A stretch of DNA of 64,000 nt from Rhynchonema sp. JSB1_4 (taxonomy: Eukaryota > Nematoda > Chromadorea > Monhysterida > Xyalidae), in assembly GCA_030248065.1 (NCBI GenBank), contig JASAMV010006079.1, forward strand, positions 161,608 through 225,607, written 5' to 3'. Positions 1 through 12,120 of the stretch are shown piece after piece (position 1 is the stretch's first letter; each line of letters starts with the position of its first letter). The translations under genes were made by a program, and so were the position numbers. The notes under the pieces were generated by a model that had not been told where the DNA came from, searched no databases, and worked only from the letters and a program-made list of their open reading frames with translations.

Positions 1-1318
1 ACTGTCTGATGTCGTTCTACATGGCGACGCATCCTGAACTAGACTGGTTCTACATCACCGACGCCGACACGGGGGTAGCGAATCCGGATCACGAATTGAC
101 GGAATGGATCGATGCCAGATTCGATATGATATTCTATGAACGATTCAGGAGCTGGGAGGTCAGTTGGTGCGAATTTGATGCGCATCACTACATAGTACAC
201 CGACCGTGTCAAACATAGATGCGGTGATCTTGCATTCATCATATTCCGAGACCTACTGATGATGCCACTAATTTCGACCAACGTAAAATGTCTTCCTCCC
301 AGACGGCTAATACACAATTTTTAGGATGGTTGAACTTTTATAAGCATCAGTGATGTCGTCAGTTCAAGAAATCACGTGCTCAAAACTATACTACGTGTTC
401 TGAAGCTGAAGAGTGATCTGTGCACCAGAAACAGTTCCAGGTGATGTCCGGCAACTACATCGCTCGCAACACGCCGTTTGCACGCGACTTCATGGCCAAA
501 TTGGCCGACTGGGAGTACGTGCTGGGTGCTGATGCCGGCATCTGGTATACTGAACACGCCAAAAACTACGACAACGGTCCGGTACACATCATGTTGCTGC
601 ATGCGGTCTACGGGGACATACCGCTCGTGGCGGACACTTGCGGCAAATTGTGGTTGGTTACGCCGCAACTGACTCGTGTTCGGCACTACAACTTGTATGC
701 CATATCCACTGGCCAAGGCCAACATACATACATCGCAATGTGCCGAAACGTATTTTAGGCATCCAATGCTCGCGATTAGAACCCTTTGTTGCCTTTTTGA
801 GAGTGTGCTGCAGCCTTAGCTCTTATCGAAAAGCTCTTCAGCTGGCAATACGCATGAAGCCAGAGAGTGCACCTTCAACGCAGGTACAACATCACCAAAT
901 GGGAGCAATACCCACCATTTTCTCAATGTGCGCTACATTATTTGCGTTACCGGCGTTGTTCAAAACACATCAAGCTGTTGAGGAAGGCACACGGATGGGC
1001 AATGGACAGGTAACAAGACCTTAATGAAGTTTGCGGCATACCAGTTTGCATTCAGGTCTGATGCCGAACAACGAACAAATTAAGCATGAATAAATTCATC
1101 CCAGGGACAAGGTGGAGAGCAGATGGAGCAACGAATCGTTCATGCAACACAACTGGAAGAAATCGTATTTTGTCGAAGGCGACAAAAGTCCGTGGAGCCT
1201 CAAGGTTTATACCAGAAACCAGATTCATTGTGATGCCTGGCAAAATGAGATCACAAAAAAATGGCAGGTGTTTGCTTGTTGCAGCGACTACCAACGGGCG
1301 ATGAATGTGACCCAGTGA
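1..1318 (+). CDS. DUF273 family protein (5'-truncated)
   Basis: This is the 3' part of a nematode DUF273 gene, a family of unknown function with a fold suggestive of a nucleotide-sugar transferase. I place exons at <1-158, 441-652, 884-1009 and 1105-1318, and the phases close exactly (0, 2, 2). Family hallmarks are visible: a DADTGVANP acidic motif, an [10 protein letters not shown] block, [16 protein letters not shown], an AHGWAMDR block and a tryptophan-rich end ([11 protein letters not shown]). The stop is the TGA ending at 1318. The second intron uses a GTTGGT donor. The first intron (159-440) contains a dispersed repeat that recurs in ubinuclein intron 16. The N-terminus lies outside the window. 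Substrate and location are unknown; no catalytic activity is claimed. Confidence 0.82.
225..370. repeat. Dispersed repeat in DUF273 intron 1
   Basis: The stretch with ACTGATGATGCCAC and TTTCGACCA resembles 18380-18545 in ubinuclein intron 16, with partial similarity at 3785-3830. This looks like one short interspersed family found inside introns. Boundaries are approximate. Confidence 0.5.
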
Positions 1319-1874
1319 AACGTAGTGCTTGGCCGTTGCAACCAACCATGCGACTGGATACGGAGAGCATGCGCGCACAATTGAGCAAGCAGGAGCGTCT
1401 CACACAAAGCGACAAGATACACGGTTGGCTTCAGAAAAAAGCACAGATCATGTAATTCCGATAAAGCAGCTCACATGTGTTGGACACGAGTCGCATGACG
1501 CCATGATTGCACCATACACTGTCCGCTTGCTACGCACAGGTCTGTCGCATCTGACATTTCTGCCCGACATTTCATCGTGCTGGCCCAGCTGTCATGTTCA
1601 TGATGATACCGAGTTGGTGTCACCGGACAGAAACAGACTCGAAAACGAACCTATTCACTTTGGGGTGCTGGATCGACGAAAGGACACCCAGTGTTAGGAA
1701 ACAGTAAATTCAGGTACAATCCAATGTTGTTGACGCCGATTTGTTTATTTGGTGGATATTTGTGTCATATCACTGCCAGACAAAACAACACGAATAATAT
1801 GTACCACACTGCCTCATAAAATGTCCAATGGTGAGTAAAATTTATTATACACCCGTAAATATCTGAAGACGTCA
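1319..1874. other. Convergent intergenic region
   Basis: This lies between the ends of DUF273 (+) and OSGEP (-) and should hold both 3' UTRs. An AATAAA-like AT-rich patch sits near 1795-1855. I see no gene. Confidence 0.5.
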
Positions 1875-4800
1875 TCAATCCCTCCACGTGATCGGCATGT
1901 CATCAGTTCTGTATCGCTGCGTGAACGTTGCCATTTTCGGGTCGATGTAATTGTCCGGCCGCATCAGACTGGCCGTGTACGCAATCATGGCACCGTTGTC
2001 GATGCAGAATCGTTCATCCGTCGCACAACACTGCGCGTCGCGTGCCTCTGCCATCAGTGCTGAAATGAGACTGCGTTCCGACAAGGGCGCAAATGCTATC
2101 GTCAAGGACAGTGTTCGAATTGTAAAGCACAAGCATGCGACTCGATTCAGACAAAAAGAGCTGTAGCTTCAAACTTTGAAAAGATCGGAGCAACCAGCCT
2201 CCTGTGAAATACGACCAGTTAAAATTTGAAAATGAAGCACATTTGTGGAGAGCACTGACCCATCATTTGTTGCAATCTCACGTTGCATCCCACACCACCG
2301 ACGAGCAGCACATGTGTGGCACCAACGTGTGCCATCGCACGTTCGGACACCTCGACCAGCATGCCGAATACGGTCTCCTGAATTGCAAACTGAGATGCTT
2401 CACGGCGATCGCACTCGAAACATGTGTGTTACTTGACGGCTGCTGCTGCGATGAAACAATTGCTGTATAGTTTGTTTGGACCGAGAATAAAATCAAGGAC
2501 CATAGAAAGTCTTAGTATACATCCGAGTGTCATTGTTCTGCCCTGCGAATGCGGCCAAAATTCAGAAGCCTTTAGGTCTGATGATTTTAAATTGAACGAC
2601 TCTGCACAAAAGCAAAAAAAGCAGTGTGCCCATTACCTGCAACGCATAGCACAGTTCCTCAACGGAATAGTCGCCTTTTTCAAACAGGGTCTCGACGGTG
2701 GCAACAATACCACTAAAGCTTACGTCCATGCCCTTGACCACGTAGGGCAATTTGGCCAAACGGGGCACTTCACCAGCGGCAGTCGACGCAACGCACCGCT
2801 GGGCTGCGTACTCGATGTGCAAACCTGATGGGATTTGACTGAAAGTTTTCACACAACATCGACTCAGAAAATAAGTGCCATGTGCAAAATGAGCTGAACT
2901 CGCGCATTTATGAGAGAACTGGCCCAAAGTTCAAGAGCAAAATTCACACAGGCTTCATGAATTTATCGCAAGATCTTCAGTGCAGGAGACTACGGTGAGC
3001 AACGACTGCGTACGAAAAGTAGCGCTGCCCTACTGGAGGCAACTGTCCACCTCCACCCTGAGTATATTTACGCGAAAAAATCTGAGCACGACGTATTTCA
3101 GATAGATCAAGAGCAAATCAAGCCTGGGACCAACCAGGAGCTGGGTGATTAGGCAATTTGAGCACGCGCGCCACCCGATCCAGACAATTACCGACAGCGA
3201 CATCGATGGTCTCACCAAAGATACGGTAGCGGCCGGACGAATATGCAATCACCTGTAATTGCTAATTGACACACTTGGATTGAGAAAGGATATTTAGCAA
3301 AAATTGTTTCAGCACCGGTGCTCTGCATTACCAACCTGAAATGAACGCAGTTATCGCATCGCCACCCAACGAACCTGAGTATTTCCTCCACTCACATAGA
3401 GCACAACCGGGTTGTCAGCGTTTGTGACGAGTCGTCCCATTTCGATGTGTGCCACACAATGATTGACCGGTGCTAGAGGCACACACCACAACATCGACAG
3501 AGCTCGCGCAACGACTGCTCCGATCTGAATCAGGGATTACTTCACATTTTCAAGGTGCAATTGGAAGTTTGGGTGCAAATTGACAGATTGATTTCAGACA
3601 AAATGCGAGCAACTTCTACATAATCATAAACTTTCTATTTCGGGTGTAAACAGACCTGCTTTTCAGATTTTCTGAAAAACTATGATCTGAATGGGTGGAA
3701 TTCACAGAGCGATATCTAACTTGATTATCGGATGTGATCTGCTTTGGTCAAGTGACTTTTTTAATTAAGGATTTTAATAAATTTAGTGATGCCGCTAATT
3801 CAGTGCAGTGCAAAAGATGTTCACAGGCCTAAAATGAATAACTAATAAACTGGACTAAATTAGTGGCTCCAGTAAATTTCTTAAAGGGGTGGTGCCACTT
3901 TTATTGATGAGAACTCGGATCTACCTGAGAATTTAATACAAGATGCTTGACGACAGGGTTTTATTGCAAAGTGGAAATGAAAAATTCTGAATGTTGATCC
4001 ATCATGAATGGGAGCCTTTCGAAAATCCGATTTGCTCCCCGGTTGCGATTTTCATCGTTTCAGCCATAGATCGCAACTCTTCAAATGGAAAAGGAAAATA
4101 AGTACGTCGTTTGAAAGGTGATCAAAAACTGCACGAAAACTTGCTCTTATGATTTTCACAAAAATGCGACTAATTAAAGTTATTTACATGGATAGAATTT
4201 CACAGAATGTTTTCCCGGTTTTATTCCATGTCCGAAAAAAAATTACTTTTTGAAATAACTTTATATCATGAGAGCAACTTTTTGTGCAGTTTTTGATTAC
4301 CTTTCAAACGGTGTGCTTACTTTTGTTTTCCATTTGATTTGTTGCGATCTATGGCTGAAACAATGAAAATCGCAACCGGGGAGCAAATCGGATTTTCGAA
4401 AGGCTCCCATTCATGATAGATCAACATTCAGAATTTTTTATTGCCACTTTGCAATAAAACCCAGTCATCAAGTATCTTGTATTAAATTTTCAGGCAGATC
4501 TGAGTTCTCTTCAATAAAAGTGGCACCACCCCTTTAATATCCTTAACGAAAGAATCACGCGCTATCAAGGCAAGTCGCACCCGGTGACCAAGTTTAATAC
4601 CGACCAAAACAAAGTCAAGTTCACCGTCAAAGTTCAGTCAGATGTTTCGGACTCAGGTTGGCTGACGCAGTAGACACGATTTTGTAAACGAAGGGTCAAA
4701 TTTGAGTCGTCCTTGTGCATGACCGGATGCCGTAAGGATGTAACACCAGCGATTTGTATGAGAATTTCCCAGAGAAACAAACAGGGGATCACCAACGGCG

Positions 4801-7715
4801 ATGCAAAAAATTTTGACTGCGGTTAGGGTTAGAGAGATGTCGGGTGTCTCCAGATGTCGGGTCCCAAAAAAACCAAAAAAGAACTTACGGTTCAAAACAT
4901 CAGTTTTGCTGAGAGAAGAATTTTGAGAGAAAATTTTCTGCTAACCAAATGTTTCCGAAGACGCAGAACGTGACATTTTGGTGTTTATTTCGTGTGAAAA
5001 CACTTGAATTTAGTAACTTGAGCCAAAAATTGCACTAATGACGCAAATGAGCAAAAATTTGCCTGTTTTTGGTCCAAAAACCAGGTGTCGGTTTGTTTCA
5101 AAAACTAGACGTCGGGTGTCGGGTTTTTTGGAACTGTCGCATGTTGGCTTTTTTTCTCAGATGTCGGGTACTTCCACACGTCGGGTACCCCCGACCTCTA
5201 AGGCCGTCTTCACAATGACCCGTTTTCCCGGTTTGCTTCATTGGTGTCTTCACAATGAAATCCGGAGGGGATTTCTTTTCATTTTCCCCAAATCCGGTTT
5301 CCCGGTTCATAAAATGTGTCTTCACAATGACACGTTTTCCCGTTTTTTTGCACAATGCGCAAAAACATATGGTGAGTTCAATTTGGTCAACGTTTATGAC
5401 AGGTGCACGTTGTAGTGGTACAAGCAACCAATTCCAAAACAAGATCAAAGAGCTGGACATGCGCAAAATTATTTCACAATTTCAACAAAGGAATATAAAG
5501 AGCTAGACAAAAGCAAAATTGACTCACAATTCCAAAACAAGAATACAAAGAGCTAGACATGGCAAAATTTATATACCTGATTTATATGTGGACAGCCTAA
5601 CATTCAGATCAATCCTCCAGAAATCTTCTGTTGAAGAGCCAAGCTAAGACAAGAAACATGGCCTGAGCTAGAGCTAAAGTGGGTGTTTCAATCTAGTGGG
5701 TTATCAATCTAGGGCACCAGACAGCCACTGCACTGCTGGACTAGCATCACCGAGAGCGGGGGGTGGCGAAATAGGAGGTGCCTGTTTGGACTTCCAAGCC
5801 TCATACACATGTACACCATCATCTGGAACTGGGCCTTCAAATATGCCCGTGTGTCCGCGTCCAACTCATCCAGATCACGTGCCCATGCAGAACGCACTCT
5901 GCTGTTTCTCCCGATCCTTGTCCATCTTGTCTAGTAAACAACTTGCACGAATATTGGTGACCATATGACCTTTTGCACATCCCTCTTATAAAGCAAGTGT
6001 GGTTACCTTGAACACTTTTGATCCACGAGCATGCTTTAACTCGCTAAAAAGTGAACAAATAGTAAAGCAACAAAAGTAAGCTTACACGATGCTTGTTTGT
6101 CTGAAATGAATGCAAATATACATAATGAATGTACTTGCTGTACATATGCATTGTGTAGTTGTAATTGGAGCCCACAAGGCCCAAACCCACTGTGTGTTGC
6201 TGTACATAGTTGGCACGCAAAACTGTCAAATTACTGCAATTGGGCATGTCCTAGCATTTAATGCACGCGTCAAATGCACCAAAACCGGATCAAAATTAGA
6301 ACCGGTTCTAATTGGGTTTTTCCGTTTTCCCAGTGCAAAATAATTAGGCCAAACCGGGAAAACGGATCATTGTGAAGACACAAACCGTGAAAACGGGTCT
6401 TTGTGAAGACGGCCTAACCCTAGCTGCGGTCAGTGATCGCAACATTATTTCAATACCACTAGGCAGAAACTCCTATAACGCGGAATTACTATTCCACAAC
6501 GCTTTTGTTACATCCTTCAATTCAAATATTTTGTTGACAAAACCGCAAATATTTTGTTGATGTTATTTTGCAACAATGAACAACAGCGCGTAAAAGTTGA
6601 CACAAGTTCCATCTTGTCCACCAGCCAGAATGACGCTGAAATATCTGACTTTGAACTTGGACGGTGAGGTTGACGGTGAACCATTGTTGTGGCAGGGGGT
6701 TGAGTACTTACCTCTCACAACTACAAATCTTACCTCTCACAAGCAATTTTATACCTTTTAAGCCAAAAATCGGTGTTTTTCGACCTTATTTCCCCAAAAA
6801 TAGCAAACCCGACATAATACCTATTTTTAGGCGATTTTCGGCGAAAATTTGGAAAAAGCACTATTTTTACCTCATTTTTTAGGCAAAATTGTATCACAAA
6901 AACGGTGTTTTTTTGCCTTTTTGAGTGACCAAAATCATACCTCTCACGCTTCCGATCCCAACCCCGCATCATACTTACCTCCCACACGTGGGCCTGCCAC
7001 TACACTGCGGTGAACTCGACTTTCTTTTGTGAGTTCCACCCAATGTTGAGAAGTTCGTGTGGAAAGTGTAAAAATTTCATCACAAAACAGTGACACCATG
7101 CTGAGCCAACTCACCTGCAACGGAGCACCCATGCCCGGCCCCATTGTGTACGCAATCAGATTGATGTCGCTGGCTTTCAATGTCGCCTCATCCAGCGCTT
7201 TTTGCACCAGACCAACTATTTGTTGTCGGTGGTGCACGGCAGTCTCCTGCAATTGCAAAGCTGATGCACTCAGGTTTTCAAATCGTCTTGAACGTCCCGC
7301 GGAACCTTGGCATGGTCAGAAATTTGAAAAAATGTTTTTTCTAATTTTATTATTGACACAATCATGTTTATGCAAGTGTCACATCCAATTCGGATTGGTG
7401 AAAATGTGAGACAGCCGATTGCATGCGCTTGTGAGCGGATCCAAAAACGCACAAAAAACAGTTGGCTGATCAAAACCAAAAGCTGCTGAAATACCTGAGG
7501 TCGAAATCCTTCTCCGATCGGAGCCGAATACGTACATCGAGGGTTTGAGAGCACTTCGCCATTTCGAACGATGCCAACAGCGATCTGGAATCTGACCGGC
7601 GAGTTTAAAAGCAGGTACCAGCTGAAGTGCCACATGTTCAATTCCAAACGCAATTAACAGACAGGTTCAGTCATCCCACCTTGTTCGCGCTGCCTTCAAT
7701 GCCGAGCACAACCAT
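1875..7715 (-). CDS. OSGEP: tRNA N6-adenosine threonylcarbamoyltransferase (OSGEP/Kae1)
   Basis: This is the catalytic subunit of the KEOPS complex, which makes N6-threonylcarbamoyl-adenosine at tRNA position 37. Eight exons, read on the minus strand: 7715-7680, 7584-7495, 7246-7115, 3524-3375, 3252-3135, 2824-2637, 2377-2260, 2059-1875. They give a continuous 338-residue protein, the normal family length. Landmarks: start [11 protein letters not shown]; the metal-binding HxxxH (His108 and His112, in [10 protein letters not shown]); [38 protein letters not shown]; and the C-terminal [13 protein letters not shown] then TQRYRTD. Intron 3 is 3.6 kb and holds a TTAA foldback and a TAA-flanked transposon, yet the reading frame is intact. 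The start ATG is 62 bp below the stop of a LYR-motif gene on the same strand, which suggests an operon. Confidence 0.95.
3881..4537. mobile_element. TTAA-flanked foldback element
   Basis: TTAAAGGGGTGGTGCCAC at the left end is matched by its reverse complement at the right end, and similarity continues almost to the centre near 4209. The element is an imperfect palindrome of about 657 bp. TTAA at both tips is the target used by piggyBac-type transposons. There is no coding sequence. It sits inside OSGEP intron 3. Confidence 0.75.
4585..4740. repeat. Dispersed repeat, copy 1
   Basis: The sequence from CAAGTTCACCGTCAAAGTTC through GCTGACGCAGTAGACACG to AACGAAGGGTCA matches 28900-29125 at many blocks in the same order. 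The family is unnamed and its ends are approximate. Confidence 0.55.
5202..6414. mobile_element. TIR element with TAA target duplication (Harbinger-like, non-autonomous)
   Basis: The ends are GGCCGTCTTCACAATGACCC and the inverted TTTGTGAAGACGGCC, flanked on both sides by TAA (5199-5201 and 6415-6417). A 3-bp TAA/TTA duplication is typical of PIF/Harbinger elements. GTCTTCACAATGA is repeated three times near the left end. I see no transposase frame in its 1.2 kb. It lies in OSGEP intron 3. Confidence 0.7.
6690..6990. repeat. Degenerate repeat with ACCTCTCAC and GCCTA-type motifs
   Basis: TACCTCTCAC recurs and short AATTTTGCC/GGCGAAAATT-type blocks alternate. Similar blocks occur at 12440-12560, 12810-12910, 24130-24310 and 54210-54290, so this is a degraded interspersed family. 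It lies in OSGEP intron 3. Confidence 0.4.
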
Positions 7716-7777
7716 GTCATTGTCGGGTGCCACCACCATTCTGGTCTCAACGCAACCGATTCACTTTCAACAAGTGC

Positions 7778-8027
7778 TCACCTTTCTGAAATACAGTGTG
7801 TATTCAATGCCAGTTGTCCTGCTCTGTTAACCAAAACAAAGACAGGCACACACATTGATCAGCGATGAAATCCTGTGCGAATCGACAAGTCTCGCGTTCT
7901 GTTTGAACTCCAGCCGTATTCTGTTCGCAAAATACGCAGCGTCCGTGAACTGCAGCGATTGACCGTAACGTAATAAACGCCGATACAGCGATATGACCAC
8001 GATACGATGCGAGGAACAAGCATTCAT
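7778..8027 (-). CDS. LYR-motif mitochondrial mini-protein (AltMIEF1/LYRM-like)
   Basis: Two exons (8027-7852 and 7823-7778) give a 73-residue protein with the LYR signature: VVISLYRRLLR at residues 10-20, then FTDAAYFANRIRLEF. Members of this family bind mitochondrial acyl carrier protein and help assemble Fe-S clusters, mitoribosomes or respiratory complexes; length and sequence resemble AltMIEF1 (about 70 residues). A trans- or cis-splice acceptor (TTCACAG) lies just upstream of the ATG at 8035-8033. The TGA is 62 bp before the OSGEP ATG. The second intron is only 28 nt in this model, which is very short, so the C-terminal 15 residues are less certain than the LYR core. Confidence 0.7.
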
Positions 8028-9349
8028 CACAAACCTGTGAACCCCACAACTATGCATTTCGTGACAAAATACACATATGCATGATTTTAAAGAGGGCTCC
8101 AAGCTCGAAGAAACCACAGGGACAAAGCACCTGTTGTTTTGCACAACATGAAAAGGCAACGTATTTCGTCTCATTTGTGCTGCTTCATCTTTACTTCAGG
8201 ATTAGACTGTGAGAATAACAACGATAAGCTGTGGAACATCTTGCGGAAAAGAAAGTAAACAAGAACGCTGTTTGACAAGAAACCCAACGAAAAGCACTCC
8301 CACAAGGTGTGCGCTTCATGGAATCAATGTTTAGAGCAGATGGATACGCGAACACGTGCGTCAAAATACGATCTCTGACCCGTATGTGTGGATTTTCGGA
8401 AAAACGTTGACACAAGCCGTGCCCTGAATTTGGACAGAAAATTAAAACGCGGATGCCAAAATCAAGGAATCGGTTTCCAAACCAACATCTCACGTTCACA
8501 AGCGACGCTCTCAAAATCAACAACAATTACGAATGTGAACGGAACAGTAACAAACTGAGTGCTGCAGAGTCTTAGGCATAAAAACGATCAATTGCAGAGA
8601 AAATACCCTAAAACACCGCGATTTTTCAGGCAGGATAATTTCTTTGATATCATCATCGTTCTTTTCTCAACTCAGGTCGATCGACTTTCACGTTTCGGTT
8701 GAACACAAAAGTTTAAATTTGCGGAAGCCAAACAATATGACAGAACGATCACATTAAACCGGACATTACAAAATTTGGCTTTGATAAAAAGCAAAAGAAA
8801 GTTGACTTTCTTGAGTTTACGCAGGCGATGCCCTGAAAACAACTGATCTGAAAAGTGTGAGAAAATATAGACTCTGGAATGACTTTTGACGAATAAAATC
8901 TGGATGCCACTAACAAGCACAACAAAAATTGAAATACGAACTACGAACATGAAAAATGGATAAAAGGCAGCAACTTCAAGTTCTTTTAAACAACAATCGC
9001 TCACCAACAACAAAGCAACCTGCCGTCTGTTCTGTACCTCACGAACGAACAACACTTGCCATTCAAGAGTCTTAGAATGTCAAATTTGTTCAGCGTCACG
9101 AGATTTCACGTGGCATTCAAAAGGTTCTGATGGATTCAATTCCATTAACGTCTCATGACGACTCAGTACACAAAAACAAAACACTATGAACTTATGACAA
9201 GCGCGAACGCCAACAAACAAGTAACAAGAAGACAAAACCACACACTACGAGAGGCGATAGAAATCAAATCAGGGAGCAAGATTACATTACGAGAAAATGA
9301 CTATAAACGATGAACAGAAGCGGCGTCGATGGGTTGGCATGGCATTGTT
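8028..9349. other. Intergenic region, no gene recognised
   Basis: The long minus-strand frames here (8191-8526 and 8672-9055) match no family I recognise and lack a plausible exon structure. The stretch lies between the zinc-knuckle gene and the LYR gene, both on the minus strand. Confidence 0.4.
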
Positions 9350-9830
9350 CTACTGCTGCGACGGGCAGTCGCGAGCGATATGGCCGGGCTGGTTGCAGTT
9401 GTAGCACTGAAAATTAGTTCAGCTTAATATTGCTCAAAAGGCCAAAATACAAATTACTCCATGCTCACGTTGCGGTTTCCGCCGCCGCCGCCACCGTATC
9501 CGCCGCCGCCGCCACGACCGCCGCCGCCACGTCCGCCGCCGTATCCGCCTCCACCGCTGCGACCTTGCGGACATTCGCGCGACATGTGACCCGCCTCACC
9601 ACAGTTGTAGCATGAGAAGTCTGCAATTTTGTTGTGAGATGTGCCGCTGCACATCACTCAAATGAACGAAGGAGCAAAAGATCAAAGTTGGATGACTCAC
9701 TGCCGCCACCGCCACCTCCGCGGCCGCCTCCGTAGCCGCCGCCGCCGCGTCCACCACCTTGACGCGGTTGCGGACAGTCACGAGAGATGTGACCGGTCTC
9801 GTTGCAATTGTAGCAGGCACGATCCGACAT
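9350..9830 (-). CDS. Glycine-rich CCHC zinc-knuckle protein (CNBP/GIS2-like)
   Basis: Three exons (9830-9701, 9620-9469, 9406-9350; phases 1 and 0) encode 112 residues. There are three CX2CX4HX4C knuckles: CYNCNETGHISRDC, CYNCGEAGHMSREC and CYNCNQPGHIARDC. They are separated by two Gly-rich linkers with RGG and GGYGG repeats. Knuckles of this type bind single-stranded RNA or DNA; CNBP-type proteins act in translation control. The protein ends CPSQQ. It is shorter than vertebrate CNBP (seven knuckles) and the RGG linkers are longer. The 5' flank (9835-10400) is pyrimidine-rich, as seen at ribosome-associated genes. The family is clear; orthology to CNBP itself is inferred. Confidence 0.9.
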
Positions 9831-10719
9831 GATGGCTGATTTGGACTGTGATGGAACTTTGAACTGCGACTCTGCTGCTCTCTGTCTGACTTGCTCGACA
9901 ACACGAACTGACTGACTTCGAACACCTCAACCAAGCAACACGGTTCGTTTCGGGACACAATTTCACATGAACATGAGTAACATCAGCAGCGGCATACAAC
10001 TAGCAACAGCGCACACTCTACACGCGACTTCGAGTTCTATCATCCCCAGAGTTCGCCGCTTTCACTTTCTACGCGGAATTTCAGAATTCGGATGTTTTTG
10101 TTTGGTCACGGTGGAGGTGGATGGTGGTGAATTGAGAGATTTCGGCGGTTGGTGACGTCCATTTTGGAGGTAATTTGTTGATGACGAATATTGTTGCAAG
10201 TGATCATGTGGCGTGAAAGTTGTTGCCGATCCAATTGGATTGAATAAATTGCCTCTCTCATCCGAACCTTCTCTTTCTCTCTCTCACCGACCAAATTCTA
10301 CCTCTACTTCAAAAACGGCCTTCCTCTACTTTCGCGCTTCTTTACAACAACAACCTTTACTCTCCCAACTTTACACAACAACACAACTTTAATCAACAAT
10401 AATTTCGAATCAAACTAAGGGCTTTCCTCCGGAGGAAATCTCGGTGAGCAAGCACAGAATAGCGAAAACGGGAGAGAATGACGCACAAAGACCAAAATGG
10501 CGCGCAGAAACAATTACAGTATGCACGGGAAAGGTCACAATCATTGCAGAAATTTACTTTTACGCATTGTAACCCAAGAAACGGACGAGATTGGTCACAA
10601 ACGCCATCATTAACCATTTCAACAAATTCTGCATCAGGCATGGCACAGATAATGTTTCGCTGGTCAAGGAAAGCTCAATCTTGGCGATTATTTGAATTAT
10701 GGGACGGGCGTCCGCATAG
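9831..10719. promoter_or_regulatory. Upstream region of the zinc-knuckle gene
   Basis: No gene recognised. On the plus strand 10260-10400 is strongly C+T-rich (CTTCTCTTTCTCTCTCTCACC). It probably includes the promoter and 5' UTR of the gene at 9830; exact start sites cannot be read. Confidence 0.35.
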
Positions 10720-10727
10720 GTGGTGGG

Positions 10728-12120
10728 CAGAGAGAGATCGGAAACGGGCCGGGTAAAGTCGGCCCGGCCCAGTGGAGGGCTGCAGGTCGGCCCGGCCCGG
10801 CCCGTTTTGGCTTGAGGTCGGCCCGGCCCGGTCAGCCAATTTTCAAGGGCTGAAAACTAAAAAAGTCCAAAAAGCTGAAAAAAATTCGAAAATTTTCTGC
10901 AGAATACTTGTTTTCACTGGTTGGTACAGCTGGGGCTGGGGGGAAGGGTAGGTAGGTAGATTGACGCGCCATCCTGATGCAGTACGTAAGTCGCCGCCCC
11001 GGTTGGTACAGTAGTGTAGTAGAGGTATGGTATAATTTTTGCTCAAAATGGTTTAAAATCGGTATTTTTCACTCCATATAGGCGAAAAATCGCGCGTGAC
11101 GCGCGAAATTAGCGCTTAAGAGTACATTCTCATCAATATGTAGACATAAATTCCCGGACGACTCCCCCCAGGTCGGCCGGTCGGTACTACAGTAGGTAAG
11201 GTAGGTTGATTGCAGGCAGGCTTTTTTGGTGGTACAGTAGGTTGATTGCTGCAAAGCAAAGGCCTGGGTATGGGTAGCTACTGCTTCTTTCTTCAAAACG
11301 ATGACTGAAAAGATCAAGAACTAGGAAATGTTATTGCGCGAAGCGTTCTTCGAAACGATCTTGTGCTCGTGTACAAAGTCGTTCGTGGTCTCATACCTGG
11401 GGCTGGGGTAACCAAGGAATCATTCTTTCCATCGCGTGACACCGGCCGCCCAACCCGAGGGCACTCCCACAGTTTGTGTCGAGTTCATGGCGCGGGTCCG
11501 GACTTGTCCGGATATTGGGCTTATCGCGTTGTGGACCTCTGGAACAGGCTCCCAGAGGACGTCGTCTCCGCTGCCTCAATTGCGGCCTTTAAATCTAAAC
11601 TAAACTCACGTGGTCGAGACGTAGTTTCTCGCCATATTTCAACAAAATTCTCAGCCGTCGTTGACTGATTTCCTCAGTCACTGAGTTGCTGCTTTCAGGT
11701 AATCGTCAATTTTTGTTATCGCCCGTTGTCATCTCGTGTGCGCCATTGATCACTGATTTTTCGCCTGTCGTTGCTGTTTTTGGTTGGTTTAAAATTTCTC
11801 TGGTACGTTTTGTCGTTTGTTCATTCATGATTATCATTGTGTTGCGTACACTCGTTTATTTTTCAGGTGTTTTCCGGATCTCGTTGTAGGTCTTTGCGTG
11901 AGCTTGCAAATAAAATTTGAATTTGAAGCGCAAAAATTTTGAAAATTTTGGTTCAAAAAATGTTAATTTCGTTCAAATTTAGGCATACCGGGCCGGACCG
12001 GGCCGGGCTGCTCGGCCCGGCCCGGTCCCCCCAAATCTCCGGCTCGTCCCGGCCCGGCCCGGTCGACCAACTCCAAAATCGCGGCCCGGCCCGGCCGGGC
12101 CGGCCCGTTTCCGATCTCTG
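10728..12120. mobile_element. GGCCC-rich hAT-like element with 8-bp target duplication
   Basis: The left end CAGAGAGAGATCGGAAACGG and the inverted right end CCGTTTCCGATCTCTG are flanked by identical 8-mers GTGGTGGG (10720-10727 and 12121-12128). CAG termini with an 8-bp duplication fit the hAT superfamily. Both ends carry dense GGCCCGGCCC repeats. No transposase is seen; the interior holds a LINE fragment. The host sequence (12129-12235) is itself GGCCC-rich and resembles 24660-24870 in inverted orientation, so the insertion is nested. Confidence 0.75.
11320..11925 (+). pseudogene. 3' fragment of a non-LTR retrotransposon
   Basis: The frame ending at 11668 contains LRNDLVLVYKVVRGL and then RVVDLWNRLPEDVV followed by FKSKLN, the usual C-terminal tail of LINE reverse transcriptases. 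Only about the last 115 codons remain; fingers, palm and endonuclease are missing. A stop, a 3' UTR and AATAAAATTTGAATTTGAA follow to about 11925. It is a 5'-truncated, dead copy inside the GGCCC-rich element. Confidence 0.8.

Noticed and set aside
9430..9615. Plus-strand Ala-rich open frame
   Set aside because: It is the antisense of the Gly-rich zinc-knuckle exon; the CCHC motifs on the minus strand are decisive.
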